Under the pieces are notes generated by a model that worked only from the letters and a program-made list of their open reading frames with translations, was not told the origin of the DNA and searched no databases. This document shows positions 1 through 13,940 of a stretch of DNA of 64,000 nucleotides, in pieces. The stretch comes from Talpa occidentalis (Eukaryota; Chordata; Mammalia; Eulipotyphla; Talpidae): assembly GCF_014898055.3 (NCBI RefSeq), contig NW_023603184.1, forward strand, positions 113,884,615 to 113,948,614. The letters are read 5' to 3'. The position numbers were made by a program, and so were the translations under genes. Position 1 is the stretch's first letter, and each line of letters opens with the position of its first letter.

Positions 1-59
1 GTCCCTGAGGTTCATCAATTTCTGGTTGATGAAAGAAATGTTATAGCCATTTTTTTTTC

Positions 60-415
60 TTTTTGATGGTTGTTGTTGCTTGTTTTATTAAGGTAACAAT
101 GGTTTAAAACATTGTGTTTTAGAGTTATAGGATTCCCCCATCTTCAGGTATTGTTGCCACACCACGTCCACCACTGAAACACCCATAGTCCACCCTTGTC
201 CACTGCGCTCCCTCCCCGCTTTGTTCTTAATAGTTTGGCTTTCTCTGACCTATTGCATTGTTTCTCATAGTCCACATATTAGTGATACCATCAGGTATTT
301 TGTCTTCTCCTTTTGACTTATTTTGATTAACGTAATCCCCACCAGTTTCATCCCTGTTCTCAAGGATGCCAAAAGTTTATCTTTTTAAACAGTGGAGTAA
401 TATTCCATTGTCGAG
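60..415 (-). mobile_element. L1 3' end fragment
   Basis: The minus strand contains the L1-like string ACAATGGAATATTACTCCAC near the right edge, and the plus strand has the CCACCACTGAAACACCCATAG block shared in form with the fragments near 40.5 and 52.4 kb. Diverged. Confidence 0.6.
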
Positions 416-789
416 TTTCTTGAGAGACATCTAAGTTTATCTCCAAAGTACTATATTCCACAAAACCCATATAAGCAATGTAAATGAATCAACTTTTATT
501 ATTTTGTGTTAGAAAAAGTTGAGTTTAAGTCTGATGGATCTTTAGCCTTATTGAACTTTACACAAAATCAGCAATAAGAGGTCTAATAATAGTATATATA
601 ACAGCACAACAATATAAGATTAGTCACAGTCAAAATCAGAGCTTTATCAATGATGATTGATTTTAGATACACCATGTATTTCTTTTCTTTCAGCAGAATG
701 GCAATTTTATACTTTAGCCTAAGGTTCTGGGAAAAGCATCTGTTGTGTGATAGGAATGACTAGACACTAGCCACCAACTGGAAGGGGCA

Positions 790-1060
790 TGTGGTAATAG
801 CATGATCTCTGGGGAGCCTGATGGCAGGATGTACGTCCTGATTCTGTCAATTGGTAGCTATGTGACCTTGTAGAAATTACTAGGAGCTCTGTGCCTAAAT
901 TTTGGAGTTTCTTATCAGCAAGCAAAAATAATCATATTGCCTAGAAAACAATTTTATTCTTTGGAGAAGATGAAATGAGTCTGCAGATGAGTAATTAATA
1001 ATATGCATGGCACATAGCAAACCCCCAAGAAAATCTGCTAAATGATCTCAGTAGCAGCAA
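790..1060 (+). repeat. MIR relic
   Basis: It resembles the MIR core: TAGCTATGTGACCTTG, then a TCTGTGCCTAAATTT-like segment, and ends AATATGCATGGCACATAGC. Strongly diverged. Confidence 0.55.
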
Positions 1061-1282
1061 GCCAGCCTTTAAAGGGTGGTTCTATTGTATTCATGCAAAA
1101 TGGAAAGATTCTCTCAAGGCTGACTTGGAGAGGAAAGGTTATATTAGGAGATATAGACTTGCTATAATAGGCATTTTTTGAAACTTATTTGTTCCTCAGG
1201 GATATTAAGATATGTATGTTTCCAAAAATGTATACTTCATTTAATAATATCAAGGAATAGGGTTGTAAAACTGAAGAAATAC

Positions 1283-1310
1283 ATGTGTGTGTGTGTGTAT
1301 GTGTGCGCGT
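1283..1310. repeat. TG-rich simple repeat
   Basis: TGTGTGTGTGTGTATGTGTG followed by CGCGTGC. Confidence 0.8.
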
Positions 1311-4300
1311 GCATTTACCCAAATAAACCTGACAAGCTCTAAGATATTTTGGTTAACTGGGAATTGATGAAATTGGGTTCAATGTATTCATTGATGTATT
1401 CATTTAATGTTGTATTTGATGTATTCAATTGTTGTATTTGATGTATTCAATGTATTCATTTAATGTTCATTGAACATTAAAATGTTCAATGTCCTTGCTA
1501 CATATGACATGGATGCTGTCTAAAGTGTATTTCATTTCAATAATTTCTTCAAAGAATGATTGCACCTAAATTTCTAAAACACAGATGCATACTTTACATT
1601 TTTGTCTTAGATAATAAAGCATGTTGGCAATTTTTTAAAGTTGCAAAACCTAAATATTTCATTGAAGGTAAATTTTTAAAGAAGATGCATAGATTGATCA
1701 ATAAAACATATAAATGAGTTGCTGTAATACTAATTGCTCTTCAAACAAGTAAAAATAAATCCCCCCATTTTACTTCACATTTGAAAATATCTATAGAATA
1801 AAAAAATCATGGTTTTATGGTCTGACCTTTCCATGATTTTAATCTTCCTTATTTTCTATTATAAAGTTATTTGTTCTTCCCTAGTATATACTGAAGTTCT
1901 GATTTTCTCATTAAATTATCATTAGAAGAGAGCCAAATTGAGGATTGGTACCAAATACCTGCAAAATGATTATCTTAGGTTAGCTAATGGACACACATTT
2001 AAATGATACTCTTTTGTAAAATTTAGGTATTTAGTACTTGGATATAAGACACATGTATCTTAATTCTGATCAATGAAGCCAAACCTGAGTGCTCATGAAT
2101 ATGCTAATACCCTCCATTCAACTAAGTTGTAAATAGAGGGGCAATCTTATAATCCATCTAACTTTTGATATAATTTCCCTATAGCACTGCTATTTGAGAC
2201 ACCAAACGACATGTACAGGGAGCACAATGTTTTTATGAGATATGCAGCTGAGCTCAGCCTAACCTAAACCTACAGGTTTATACAAAAGTTTGTTATATTA
2301 TCATTATTAATTAAAAAGTATATTCCATTTTAAGGGGACCAAGATTTCCCTGAAAAATTGGGTTCCATCCAACAACATCAGTAAAGCACAGAGCAATAGT
2401 CTTAATCCCACAGTGATTAATTATTTAGTTAATGACATACTTAGATTTAAGTTGGGTTTAATTGAGATTTTGGTCCTTTTAATTAATAATAAGGTAGAAA
2501 GTATACAATTAAATTAAAACTGTGTAGGAGTAAAAAGATAACCTTTGTTTTACATTGAAAAATATATTATCATATTGACTTTTGCAAGCAATTATGTATT
2601 TGTGTGTTAGTTCTGCCTAATACTGTCTTTTTTGAAATCCAGACTGATTTAAAGGAAAAAAGGGAGAAACATGTTCTAGGAAAATATTGACAAGTTATCA
2701 TATGATAATAATACTAGTAACTTAATATATTAACACAGAAACTCACTCAGTTCTCAGCCAGTGATTCTAGTCTATTTTTTAATAGGAAGAATTAAGACCA
2801 TTTTTGTTTCTTTCAGAAAATTTAATATACACCCTTTTCATAAAAGACTTACTAAATTAAAAAAAAAAAACAATGAATTTGATTTTAAGATAATGCAATG
2901 GTAAAGTATAGAAATTATTTTATCTAATCTGATTAGATTACTATTATAATCCTAAAGAGATATAAAAAAATAATAAACTGGATTCATTGAGGACTTTTTT
3001 CTTTAAATTGGAATTGCAATAGCAATTGGAATTGCAAAAGTAGGAATTGCAATCACCGCTTTTGTATTTCTGGTTAATTTTTATTTTCCACTTCAGATAT
3101 TAGATGAGAGGATTTCTTCAAATAATAGTGCAACATGATTGGATGTACTTTGGTAGAAAAAGAAAGCTTTAAGAAATTATAACATTGATAATTCATGCAT
3201 GGACTTCAAAACCAGACAGAAATGCTTTAAAAGCTGTTTACTACTGATTTTGCATCTTAAGTGGTAGTCTGATTGAGTCAGATCAGGGTGCTACAAACTT
3301 TCTCTGAGTGTCTTTCATTACCACCATTGCAATGATACAACATACGCTAATTAAAACTCTGTGTCTTAAACAAAGATAAAAAATATGTTAAAGATGTCAA
3401 ATAACGTTCTTTGAATATATTTGGTTTATGAAATGTCACCTTAATCATTATATCTCTAAAAAAATGGAATTACATGTTTAAGCTACATTCAAGGTCACCT
3501 ATAAAATTTGAAATATCTCTAGTGGCTACATATTTTGATGTTTTGAAGATTATTTTGCTTTAAAGTCTTGAAGATAAATCTTAAAAGTATTCACTATCAT
3601 ATTTTAACCTTATACATATAAAATTGAAAACAAAAAATTGTTATAATGGTTCTAAACATGATTTAAGTTAGAAATATATAATAGCATTAACTGAAATCTG
3701 ATAACTTTATATGTTATCAAAGAATGTTTCCATATGAGCATAAAGCTTATCAATCTTTTTTGGTCTTAATATTAGCTTGACTGTTTCATTGAAACAAATT
3801 TCTATAATGCAGTAAATAATGGTAAAATATACACAGGTGAAAAATGTTAACGCATTCATAAATATGCTAAAATACTGATTCCATTTAAACCTCATTACAT
3901 CCTAGTCATCAACATTTAGTAAGTGCATTTATTTTAGTTACTCATTTAATATAAATTTTAAAATCACAGAGCGAGGTCCAATATTTTTTATTTCTTTCTC
4001 TGTTTTCCCAAAGTGAATGAATAATTTTGTAAATTCTAAAAATTTACATATTCTACTAATAAAACAAAATCTTAGCATGTGTTAAGAGACATATGAAAAA
4101 ATACAGCTTTAACCAAAATCATGCTTCTCAAAGATAATTACATATTTCAGATAAAATGTATTATTCGTAGCAATTTCTCAATTTACATACTTAGAACTGA
4201 TTGACCTAAGACAGTGCATTGCTTTTTAAGATGCTACAGGGAAATAGCATCCAGGAAAATAAACTAATTCTTATGATTAAAAGCATGCATTGATATTCCC

Positions 4301-6037
4301 ACATTCACTTATATCATTGAAGAATGCGAATTTCAGGATATAATAATATAAATTCTTATTTCAAGTTTTCAATTATTTTCTCAGTATTTGCCTAAAAGAC
4401 CCTCAATACCTATTGCCTAGTGTTTTTCAATAGAAGTTTTTAAAAGTAAAGATACAAACCATACTATAAAGTAGTTGTAAAATCTTAATTAAGTTATGCA
4501 AGAAATTTATGTAGTTTTGACTAGCAATTAAATAAAAGTTAGAAAGGATATATTAATGTAATACATTATTTTAATAAAATAGCCTAATTGGATATTAAGG
4601 ATATTTTTTTATTAACCCATGACATTGGGTTAGATATTTAATGTTTTCTTTTCATTTTCTCCCCTAATTATCTAATGGTTATTTACAAATTCACTTTCTA
4701 AAAACATTTTTTCCATTTCTACATGTGTTTGGGAAAGACTGAAAGAAGATAAGGAATCAACCATATTATTTTTTAAGAATCACAATAACAAACTTAATTG
4801 AAATTTCCATTAGGTGGAGAAATTTGTGGGAAATTTCAAAGAAGTTATTGAGAATGAGTTTGTAGTTCTCCTAATGTGTCAGATTATATGAGCTAAGTGC
4901 CAGATTTCTCCATTGACGGACATTTTTCAGAGTATAATTTCAGTTAGGTAAGAAAGTATACGAAATATAAATTGTGTCTATCAACATAATGTGAACAGAA
5001 ATTTGACATCTAATTTTTCTTACCAACAAAAGTGTGATGCCTCCATACCAACAATTTGTTAACTAGCCATTAGTTTCTTTAGTTTTCCAGTCTAATCTGT
5101 ACCATTGAAAGAAGAATCAACAGATGTTTCTTCTCAACATTTTAGTAAGTTTTTTCCTGGATTTTCTTTATAAATACACACTTTAATTTCTCTAGTTAAT
5201 AATCTGATAATCTCATTTGGGAGACCTCTATTATTTTCTTCATCCACAGATATCTCAGTATCATACCTCCTCCCCCCAAACTTGCAGAAGATAACAAATG
5301 GAAATAACACATTCTTTTAAAGAGTTTTGAAATTAGAATTAATAGAGAAATCTCAACATTCTCTCAATCTTTGCCTTTTTTTTTTGTAGTCCACTCCATG
5401 AGCGGATACAGAGGAAATAGTTCAGGATTAAAGAGAGACTTAAACACATCTGATAACAACAAACAATAAAAACCCCCATTATTCTAATAGAAAATATTTG
5501 TACATAGAAGTGAAATATATAGAGGTGCAAAGCAAATAGAAGACAAATACAGTATATACAAAGTGACTTTTCTTTTAATTCTCCATTTTGTTCAACTACT
5601 GAGTGAGTGAGACTCTGAGACCCCATAAGTAATTAGCCGTTCATCCCTACCTTAGAACTCTGATTATATGGGAAGTTTAAAGACCCTTCCTGGGGGAAAA
5701 TGTTTTCCAGCTGTCAAAATTCAAACTTAGCTAATAGCAGGGCTAATTTTAAAAGATAAATTGTTCATACATGTTTATTCAAAAGTGTGCTTTCTAATTC
5801 ATTTAGATTTTTTTTACTTGTTAAATATTTTCTAGAATATCACTGACATAATATCTGGTAGCAGTAGGTTTTATATACATTTTAGATTAATATACTGTAG
5901 TTTCTCTGGCATGTGAAATAAATGAGAATATGTTTCAACGTTATTTCAGTGTCACAACCCAAATTCTATTAGAGAAACATCAAACTACTTAAGAATGCTA
6001 CTTAGAAAAAATACATGTATTTGAATAATGCACTTAC

Positions 6038-6330
6038 CCAGCACAGTTCCTGAGGAAATTCTTGGTGAAATATTCTTAGGATGGAATTTGATTTTCTGCA
6101 ATCCGAAGAAAAGATTTACTCCCAGGCAAGATGGGTAAGAGTGAAATCCTTGCTATGTGATCCTGCAGGCAGAGTGAGGTCCAGTTAGCAGAGCTTGATG
6201 ATCCTAAGGCAGGAGGTGACACTCTGCTGGAGGGAGAGGGTTGTTCTGAATAGATTGGAAGTGTTGTCACATTGTATGTGCTCAGCAGCAGAAGGGAAAC
6301 ATCAGAGCTTCCTGTTACATCACTCTGACC
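6038..6330 (-). other. CALCRL: Probable untranslated first exon of CALCRL (right end approximate)
   Basis: On the minus strand a block less AT-rich than its surroundings ends in GTGCTGG followed by a strong donor GTAAGT at 6037-6032. It has no long ATG-started reading frame, as expected for a 5'UTR exon. It lies about 15 kb past the TFPI stop on the same strand. In human, CALCRL (calcitonin receptor-like receptor) follows TFPI on the same strand at a similar distance. I did not match the exon to a known CALCRL transcript, so the name rests on synteny. The transcription start is not determined. Confidence 0.5.
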
Positions 6331-6360
6331 CCGCCTGCCGTTAGTGTTAGGTTACTTTCT
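6280..6360 (-). promoter_or_regulatory. Candidate CALCRL core promoter
   Basis: The minus strand carries GGCAGGCGGGGTCAGAG (GC-box-like), then TGATGTAA (CRE-like) and ACAGGAAG (ETS-like core), a combination plausible for an endothelial gene. There is no clear TATA box. A purine-rich run at 6595-6668 lies just upstream. The elements are short and the call depends on the exon call. Confidence 0.35.
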
Positions 6361-6594
6361 TTCTCAAATAGCATACCCCAGGAAAGCAACACTCTTTTCT
6401 TATTCTGGGACAAGAGCAAGAAGCAGCCTGAACAGACAGAGATCATATGCTGTATGAATACATTGTTTAGCAGCAAAAGCTGGCTGGATTTCACCTTGAC
6501 TGAGTTCTGTTAGAACTTGCCAAACTGAGCTGACTGTGATTTGAAGGAAATCTGAATATATTCTGCTCAAAGGATTAAAGGAGTTAGTAGAGAG

Positions 6595-6668
6595 GTAGGG
6601 AGGGAAGGAGGGAGGGAGAAAGGGAGATAGAGACAGAGAAAGAGAGGGAGAGAGGGAGAGAGAGAGAA
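6595..6668. repeat. Purine-rich GGGA/GAGA repeat
   Basis: Almost all A and G: GGGAGGGAAGGAGGGAGGGA and later AGAGAGGGAGAGAGGGAGAG. It may form triplex-like structure and lies about 270 bp upstream of the candidate CALCRL promoter. Confidence 0.8.
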
Positions 6669-8869
6669 TGAATTATACTTCATAAAGCATCCAGTAAATT
6701 TCATATCCATTAATGTCTTTCTTCATAAATGAACACAGAAAAATAATAACTGCATCCATCATAATTCTGTAATCCAATTCATTAATTTGAAAGTCTAATA
6801 ATCAGAGCTCTTCTATGATCAGTTTTCCATAATTAAATGAAAAAAACTTTATACTGTAAGTTTTTAATCTTTTAAAAAAACTTTGTTTATGTTATAAGTA
6901 CATGTGTATTAAACAAAATTGTTGTGCTTATGGTCTGTGTGTATACATATACATAGAGAATTATTTGTGTTATGTATATTTATTGAAGAAGATAACCATC
7001 TGAGAACATAGTCCCAAACTTAAAATAATTCAATAATTCAATGTATTTTTAAAACTTTGACTTAATTGTGTTATCACCTTTAAAATAAGAAAGTATATAC
7101 TAAGTTTATATCAAATTATACTACATTTAAATCTCAAAGTGCTGATAAATAATTAATACATGATAAAACAGTATAAGTATGGAACATACTTTATATTTTA
7201 GAAAAAAAATTCAAAACACAATTTTATTGTAAATGTGTTTAGCAAATCATTGGATATGTACAGGGAAAACCATACATGTGAAATATACTTGTCTTTAGGC
7301 AGTATGATAAATGTGTGAGATACAAGAATAATATAATTCCTAAAACCTAAACTTCAATAAAACTCAATTATTATGGGCATGTTTTCTCATGCATAAACTA
7401 AAAGAAATGGAAGAAATGATATATAAATATACAGGACTTTGAATCAACAAATTTATGTGACATGTACACTAGCTATTATAATAAATATTCAATTTTTAGA
7501 AAATTTGAGGCTAGAGGGACTGAGAAGTGGCAAATAACTATAATTCAAAAACAAAACCTCATGTTCAAACTCCTTATAAACTAACAAAGTGGACAAGGCA
7601 AGATAAATTAGAGTATTGTGTTTCTGAAGCAGTATGTTCTGTTGACATTTTTATTACCTGAATCCATAGAAGAAAATTATGCCCAACTTTGATTTTAAGA
7701 TCAGTAGGATCATAGCCAATAAAAGTACATACATTTAAAATGGGTTACATATGAATCTCTATCAAGATGTAATCTCTATTACATCATAAAGATTTGTAAG
7801 AAACTGAGTTATTATAACTATCCACCCTTGAGAGAGAAAATAACCAGGGGAATTAAATTCCCAGTTTATAGAATATTGTATTTCCAGCTAAGGGCCTGGT
7901 TTTTCCTTTGCTTTGGGAGTCTGCTGATTGAGTTATTTCCTTCATCCTTTAAGAAGAAAAGTCAGTGCTGCCAATTTTGGCTCCATGGCAATGACTCTTT
8001 AATCAGAAAACCTTTGGCTTTGCTGAATTCTGTTACAGAGGGAACATACTGCTCAAGGAATCAGTAGGAATAAAGTAGAAAACTCTGGGATTGAACCAGA
8101 AGTGAAATTCTAGTCTTGGAGCTGACATTTTCAAGGATGATCTTTGATAAAACTATCTTAAAATTTTGAATGGAATCAAATATTAGCCATGTCTTTTTGC
8201 CTCCCACGTTATGGGTAATTGCTTACACCTAAAAAGAAATTGATTTATATAGCCTTTTATTTTAAGTAGTGAAAAACTGAGGTTGTTACCAAGTTGGCAA
8301 AAAGCATTAATATTTTCCCCAGAGATTCATTGATTGTATTGCCTATCTCTAGTAAAGCCTAGTGAATGGAAAAACAAAATCTATGCTTTAAAATTATGTC
8401 ATAGGACACTTAAACCAATGTTCTCTCTTCTCCACTATTCAGCAAGTGCTATACCAAATAGGATGGCTAAGAGAGGTTATAGCATCTATATTTACATTAC
8501 TGGTCAGGCACATGGTTATAGTATATGAAGACAATTGGATAATTTTTGTTTGTCTCTTCTACCTCTTAGAAATATCAGGCAAACTGCATTCCACTATTCA
8601 GATCCTAAAGAGTTGTCATTTCACAAACTTCAGATGAAATAAATTGCTTGAAAACTTCTAGGGGTCCTCTATGAGCATGGAGGGACAAGCTGAAAATAAG
8701 GATAATGCAAGCTTCTCAAGTATATATTGAAACATGGTGTCAAATAATAGGACAAACTTCAATAGAAAAAAGTGAAAACTTTTCAATAATTAATGAGGTG
8801 CTGTTTAGCCAAATTGTGGATTAATCACATACAAATTCAGCCTTATATACTATATACAGTATATACGTA

Positions 8870-8917
8870 TGTGTGTGTCTGTCTGTCTGCCATCCATCCA
8901 TCCATCCACCCATCCAA
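8870..8917. repeat. Compound simple repeat (TG, TCTG, CATC)
   Basis: TGTGTGTCTGTCTGTCTG is followed by CATCCATCCATCCATCCACC. Confidence 0.85.
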
Positions 8918-9210
8918 TCTTTTTCCAGAATAGAATGACAACACGTGCAATCATTCAGTGAAGAGTGATCAAGCCTATATTTTGAGGTAAATACTGTACT
9001 AGTTGTGTTGGAGGTGAAGGGAAAATAGAGTGTATCCTGCTTTCTAGTTGTTTACAGCACAGATTGTCTAGCATAAAAGAATCAAGTGCAGATTCTCTGC
9101 AATTAGCAACTAATGCTCCCAGTACAGTCTAGATGGAACCACGATGCACTGTCAAAAGTTTTCCTACACAACTGTGGAATGCTGTATAAATGAAAATGAC
9201 GTAATATATA

Positions 9211-9475
9211 TATTAAAGACTTATTTATGCAGAGAAGAACTGGGCTACAGGTCAGAGGTGTGGGGGTTGGTGGTGAGAGGATTCACCACAGACAGAGTGG
9301 GGAACAGAACAGGCAGATTAACTGAAATACACTGCTGAGGGGAGCAGCAAACGAGTCAGGAGAGGTCTGCTGCGCCATGTGGGTAACTCCCTGGCCAGGG
9401 ATCAAACCCGTGCAGCAGTGGCTGTGGACAGTTTCATAGGTTGCGTCTTAACCCCTTGTGCCACCAGGGAGACCC
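9211..9475 (-). mobile_element. tRNA-derived SINE, full length
   Basis: The antisense copy runs from TTTATGCA to CCACCAGGGAGACCC. The target-site duplication is GAAAATGACGTAATATATA at 9192 and GAAAATGACATATATA at 9476. Confidence 0.88.
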
Positions 9476-9889
9476 GAAAATGACATATATAATGATAATA
9501 GTCATACTTGTCCTTTTCAGAATTTACATGCAGTATTGTCCATCTATTTATGCTCCCATTTGAGGCTCATAGTGCAGTATTTCCCCAATAACGAGTGCCA
9601 ATTACCAAATGAAATGCACTTTGACTCACATTCAAGAATACACAAAATCAAAACTTCTGGATTATTTATATTTTTTTTTACAAAATTAGTCAAATTAGAT
9701 CAAAAAGTGTGGTTTAACAAATTTAGTTCCCCACATCTTGAACTGGCCAATTATTTTGAATCTGCTGACTACTAACTTAGTGCATACACAGTTCCGTTAC
9801 AAAAACAAAAATAAAAACACTTTAACAGAAAACATATCATGGATGGATAGTCCCTGGTGAGAGGGCAAAAAAAAAAAAAAATTGATGTT

Positions 9890-10198
9890 GGAGCCTCCCT
9901 GGCGGCGCAGCGGTTGAGCGCTGGGTTGCGAAGCTGCCCGCGGCCTCTGCAGCGCAGGTTTGATCCCTGATCAACGGGCGTTGGTCCCACATGGCCAGCA
10001 GACCTCTCCTGTCACATGCTGCTCCCTTCAGCAGTGTATTTCGTCACTCTCTCTGTTCTGCTCCCTGCTCTGGCTCTGGTGAATTCTCTCATACACTCCC
10101 GTGCTTCTGACTGTACCCAGTGCTTGTATAAATAAATAAATCTTTAAAAAAAAATTTTTTTTAAAAAGAAAGCCTGCCAAACCTGCTAAAAAAAAATT
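9890..10198 (+). mobile_element. tRNA-derived SINE
   Basis: Starts GGAGCCTCCCTGGCGGCGCA, with a B-box-like GGTTTGATCCC. The tail has TAAATAAATC and T/A-rich sequence, then AAAGCCTGCCAAACCTGC before a probable target duplication AAATTGATGT. Confidence 0.85.
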
Positions 10199-11930
10199 AA
10201 ATTGATGTCTATAAAGTTTTTCAGTTATAAGTTGTGAGTCAGTGATTTGTCTGTATTTTCAATTGTCTGAAAATTATTACTTATAATCAGAGATAATGCA
10301 TGCAGCCAACAAACTTATGTACACCATGTTTTGTTAAAAATTTACCAGTAATTTTTTAAGAAGAAGCACAATTTTTATAAACTTTACTTCAAAAGGATCT
10401 TTTTTCTAGTAAGGAAATGCTAACCTTATATTTTATTATTACACCTAGCAATAATTTGGCATTTTCCAGGTTACTTTATTACTAAAAGAATTGTATTCAG
10501 TAAAATGTCCTGGATTGATTGTGTGGACCATTGAAGTGAATAAACTATTTTCTATTATTAAAGCCAAAGGGCTGATTCTTCATTCTCATTGTGCATATAA
10601 CTTACCGTCTTGAGGGGAAATCAGAATGTTGTTTGAAAAATATTCACTATGAATAAGAATTTGAAAGAAGCAGATTTTTTTTTTTAAAATTTGAAATGAC
10701 ATATCAGTTCATATATAGACAATGAAACTACTAAACTATATGTAGTACTTATTTTAGTATTTTATAATATGTTTCCCTAAGAAAGACAAACATGTCAAAA
10801 AAATTGGTTACAAATCTGCCTATTTTATCCTAATTAAAAAAAAATTTTAAAATCTGCCTATTCTTTTCATTGATTTTTACTTAGTTCTGATAGATTTAGA
10901 TCTTCCAGAGAACTCAATATTTTCTTATAGAAACACTCGTGGGTGATTGAGTCTCCCTAAAAGACTGGCAAATGAGATATGTCATGGACTAAATAAAAAT
11001 CAATATTCAGTACCACATGATTATACATGCTTACTTAACTGAGGATAAAAAATGAATTGCCTGATGCTGAACTCCTTAATTAATATGATTAAATGACTCA
11101 GTTTGCATTTCCAGTTTATATTACCACACTCAAATTTTTCCAGATTGAATGAAAAATGATATATGGGCACTCTATTTATATTTATCCAAACTGCATTGAC
11201 GAGTGGTACACAAATATTTGAGAGCAAGTATGTAATTTTTTTGAAAACTCACTTATCTTTTCCCAAAGGGTTAAAATAGTTCTTTCTATTTAGGGTGGTT
11301 TTATTTGGCATTGAAAAGCATGCCTTTTTCTGGTATGTAACTATTGTGAATTTATTCTAAAATTCTTGTTTGTTGAATATCATTTTGGCCTGTGAAAGTA
11401 ATTACTTTGTCTAATTTTGGATTTATACATTTTGACCTAAGTAGCATTTTATTAATTGACCACATACTATATTTTGCTTGAAAATCTAATCATTAAATTC
11501 TAAAGATGCCATATAGACTTTTATTCAAGTATTGTCGTATTTATATCATTTGTAAAATCATGAGCACTTCATAATTTCTCCTCAATAACTTTCTTTTGTT
11601 TTATATCACTCTGTACAAGTATAATGTTTTAAATATAAAGGAATTTGGAGCTATATATAATGCATATATTGAAAAATAATACACAGTATTTATGTATGAA
11701 TTCCTAACACTTTTTTTGAGAAAGTATCATATCCTTTTTAAACTTAGCATTAAGAAGTTAGGTAGCTGTAGTCTCAGCCTGCCATCTAGTGTTAAGCATT
11801 CTCAAATTACATGAAACGACTCTAACTGAAATAATAATGAGTTCTATTTCTTTCTTTAATAATAAAATCTCAACAACTAAAGAAAATTCCTAAGGACACT
11901 TTCTGATGTACATGATAACTATAGTAGAAT

Positions 11931-11941
11931 GGGGGGGGGGT
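11931..11941. repeat. Poly-G run
   Basis: An uninterrupted run of about ten G in AT-rich DNA. Confidence 0.8.
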
Positions 11942-13854
11942 CACTTATTATAGATTATACCGTTAAAGTGTAAACTTATGCATGAAAAGAATATGTTCTT
12001 CACAATGTATCTAGATGCAAAGGTAAATAGTCTTTACATAAATGTTGAACTTGTAAGTAAAAATTACAAATTAAAATGACACATCATTTTTTCTTATAAC
12101 GAATTTCTGTATCTATTTATAATTTCTATGTATCTATTTGAAATGATCTACATATCTATATCTAGGCTGAAGTGAGTTAATTCCTACTCTTTGGTCAAGA
12201 ATACAAATCAGATCTCCAGAAATTCACAACAGAATGAAAAGTATCTCTAACATCTAATAAACTAGTTTCTAGTGAACGATACTTGTTCTACCGCTGTTGA
12301 TAGAAAATTCAATTATTATTTACCTATAATTTTGCTCTGACCTACTACGGCTGACATTTGAGAGAGAGATTATTTGGGAACTTGCTATTATCTCTGAATT
12401 TATCTCTGTAAAGATTGGTATTATCAGAAACCAAGATTTCTGAACCATAGTCATTCATTGAACATATATTAATTGATAATCTAGTAGGTGCCAAACTTTT
12501 GGTGGGAATGACTTGGTCCCTGTTCTCAAAGAACTTACTTTTCTGGTAGACCTTAGGAAAAAAGCACCCTACCCCCCCACCTTTTTTTTTTTTTGGCTCA
12601 TTTTGCTCTACTCCTCAGATTACTTAAGAAACAATATGTTCAATTACTTGAATATGGCAGGACTGGATAAGAAGGCAGAATGGAGGAAAAGCCTAATCTT
12701 TTAATAAAGCATATTCTCTGAAAACAATAACTACTCTGGAAGCTGACAGAAAGAAATATAAGGCATTCCATAGACTGGAAAGAATTTGTAGTCAGAATGA
12801 TTTCATAGAGCAAGAGCTTGAGGAATTAATTTATTGCGTGAGTGCTTGTTAGACTTTAGGTAAAACATTGAGAAGGGATGACATCAAAATGAGGTGAACA
12901 AGCATGTGATCTAAGGTAAAATCTGAGAAATGTGTAAAATTTGGCCTAATTCCGAGTTGTAGCGCTGAACAACATAAATCACATGTTGGGGTTGTCCTTC
13001 CTTAATGCAAGGTTGTCTGTCTTTAGTAACTCCTGTTAGTGAGTCATTGTATGTGCCACTCTGGGGGTGGGAACACAGAGAGAAAGTAACTACCATCAGC
13101 TGAGGACAGTTAGGAGAAGGATGAAGTTGGGAGCTATTAGCTGTTAGTCAATTCTCCCAGCAACTTGGTGAAGAGTGCACCTACCTGGTCACTAAAGCTT
13201 TGAAGGTGTGGGGGTTTGGGGAATGAGACCAAAACAGGCTATTAGGAAACTTACTACGAGGAATTAAACACAGCTTGTTCAGGTGCTGCCTCTAAATTGT
13301 TCCTAGAGTTTGAAGACTGTGAGCAAGAAGGGAGTCCCATGTGAATGCATCAGGGCATAGGGCCATGTACCTTATGGTAAAGAATTTGTACTTTAATTTA
13401 TTTGCAACGGGTCATGTAGTCTAAATCAAGTTTTATATTTTGTTCTGGTGTAGTTGTGTGGGGCTGGGGTAAAATGTTTTAATGTCTTTACAAAGTCATT
13501 AGTTGAAAATGTACACAGTGTTAACCACAGTCCTTTATATGTGGTATTCTTAATATTCATTTCTCGTGGTATTTGTGGATGTGCAAAAAATAAAAAATAC
13601 TATAATTAGTGGATTGTCTTTTTGGGTTAAATTTAAGGAAGCATGAAAACAAATTCAATTTGGAGTTGTATAAATTAGTGTATCCTTTACCGCTTAATAT
13701 ATATTAGTGTGCTGAGTCTTTGTTCTATTTTAGGGGAAGTTGAGGAAGAAAGGTTGATGATTTGGCTTTTCTACAGAAATATGTTTTATGTTTTATATAT
13801 TTTCTTTAACTTGGTGAAGATTTTATTTCACTTATCAAATAAAGGAACAGAATC

Positions 13855-13940
13855 TTAGTAAGTTACACAACTGGAAATTGGTAGAACCGAAACTTGAAAC
13901 CTAATGTGTTTAGTTATTATACCTGTTCTCCTTGACAACA
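13855..13940 (+). repeat. Possible MIR 3' relic
   Basis: It contains AGTAAGTTACACAACTGG followed by an AACTTGAAACC segment, similar in order to the MIR 3' half. Weak. Confidence 0.35.

Larger units (their letters stand above)
1..6037 (-). other. Probable CALCRL intron 1
   Basis: AT-rich DNA following the putative donor. Apart from an L1 3' end (about 60-415), a MIR relic (about 790-1060), a TG run, a local TGTATTCA-rich repeat (1380-1495) and a short repeat of GGAATTGCAA (3008-3055), I see no coding or RNA feature. Confidence 0.45.

Noticed and set aside
6076..6270. 64-codon minus-strand frame in the putative CALCRL exon
   Set aside because: It starts with GTG, not ATG, and ends within a likely untranslated exon. 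No family resemblance.
9890..10198. tRNA gene candidates from A and B boxes
   Set aside because: The boxes belong to the SINE family, with no cloverleaf, anticodon context or terminator of a real tRNA gene.
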